Source: Chrysomallon squamiferum
Lineage: Eukaryota; Mollusca; Gastropoda; Neomphalida; Peltospiridae
NCBI GenBank assembly: GCA_012295275.1
Contig: CM022678.1
Location: 514,394 to 544,393 of the forward strand
Length of the DNA stretch: 30,000 bases
Reading direction: 5' to 3'
The notes under the pieces were generated by a model that saw only the letters and a list, made by a program, of their open reading frames with translations, was not told where the DNA came from and did no database searches. This document shows positions 29,763-30,000 of the stretch, piece by piece; within the stretch, counting starts at the first letter, position 1, and every line of letters starts with the position of its first letter. A program made the translations under genes and the position numbers.

Positions 29763-30000
29763 TGATGTCACTGAACGAAATGTAAACCAATTTGCTTAGT
29801 CTAAAGATAAAATCACTGATGAAATATTTATGTCGGTCACGTGATCATGTCATTCAAGCTTGGTTAGACAATTTACACGCGTAGGTAGTTTGTAGGTAAT
29901 TTTTCCCTTTCTCTGTCACATTAAATATTAATCGCGCTTTCCGCGTGAAACAAAATAGGATTAACTTCCTTTGTCGATGATCACAGCGATCTTCCCAGAG
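29763..30000. other. Right edge of window, nothing recognised
   Basis: Ordinary-complexity sequence. A minus-strand frame is open for more than 100 bases from the window edge (LWEDRCDHRQRKLI...) but has no recognised similarity, so it cannot be called. Confidence 0.35.

Overview
This is a gene-poor, extremely repeat-rich piece of a eukaryotic nuclear genome. The coding sequence sits in short exons with GT-AG introns, and more than half of the window is microsatellite or minisatellite DNA. The exon families (a PAN/Apple-like domain, an EGF-like domain and a fibrinogen C-terminal domain in one secreted protein, plus a divergent calmodulin-like gene) suggest an invertebrate, most likely a lophotrochozoan such as a mollusc. 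That placement is inference from gene content, not a database match. All confidently identified exons lie on the minus strand.

Region 1 (about 2.5-16.5 kb) is a decaying tandem cluster of secreted fibrinogen-related protein genes. Each unit has exon 1 (signal peptide plus PAN/Apple-like domain, ending in phase 0), exon 2 (EGF-like, phase 0 to 1) and, in one unit, a 3' exon with the fibrinogen C-terminal domain (FReD). Read along the minus strand the order is: a pseudogene unit (PAN relic 13218-13398, EGF relic near 12733-12752); unit B (PAN 10372-10698, EGF 9760-9865, no FReD of its own); unit A (PAN 7747-8052, EGF 7431-7518, FReD 6462-7110 with one frameshift); a decayed FReD fragment (about 4857-4990); and unit C (PAN 3640-3951, EGF 2516-2606, any FReD lying beyond base 1). 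The terminal coding sequence of the unit A FReD, stop codon included, has been amplified into a 13-copy 68-bp minisatellite. A nearly unchanged block of about 250 bp occurs at 11.7 kb and again at 16.25 kb, marking duplication of the cluster.

Region 2 (13.4-21.8 kb) is almost entirely satellite-like: a 30/41-bp array, a 15-bp array, a 2.9-kb array of 11/13-bp units, TG-rich DNA and about 0.8 kb of nearly strict alternating purine-pyrimidine sequence. The long open frames here are by-products of stop-free repeats.

Region 3 (22.2-29.4 kb, minus strand) holds a complete five-exon gene for a 171-residue calmodulin-like protein in which only EF-hand 3 keeps a canonical calcium loop. Its exon phases all agree and total 516 nt. 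A possible alternative first exon lies at 29286-29357. The end of its exon 4, with the splice donor, has been amplified into a six-copy 40/41-bp minisatellite running into the intron. Intron 3 carries a foldback element of about 238 bp.

The rest consists of simple repeats and unrecognised AT-rich spacer. No complete transposon, tRNA, rRNA or CRISPR array was recognised.
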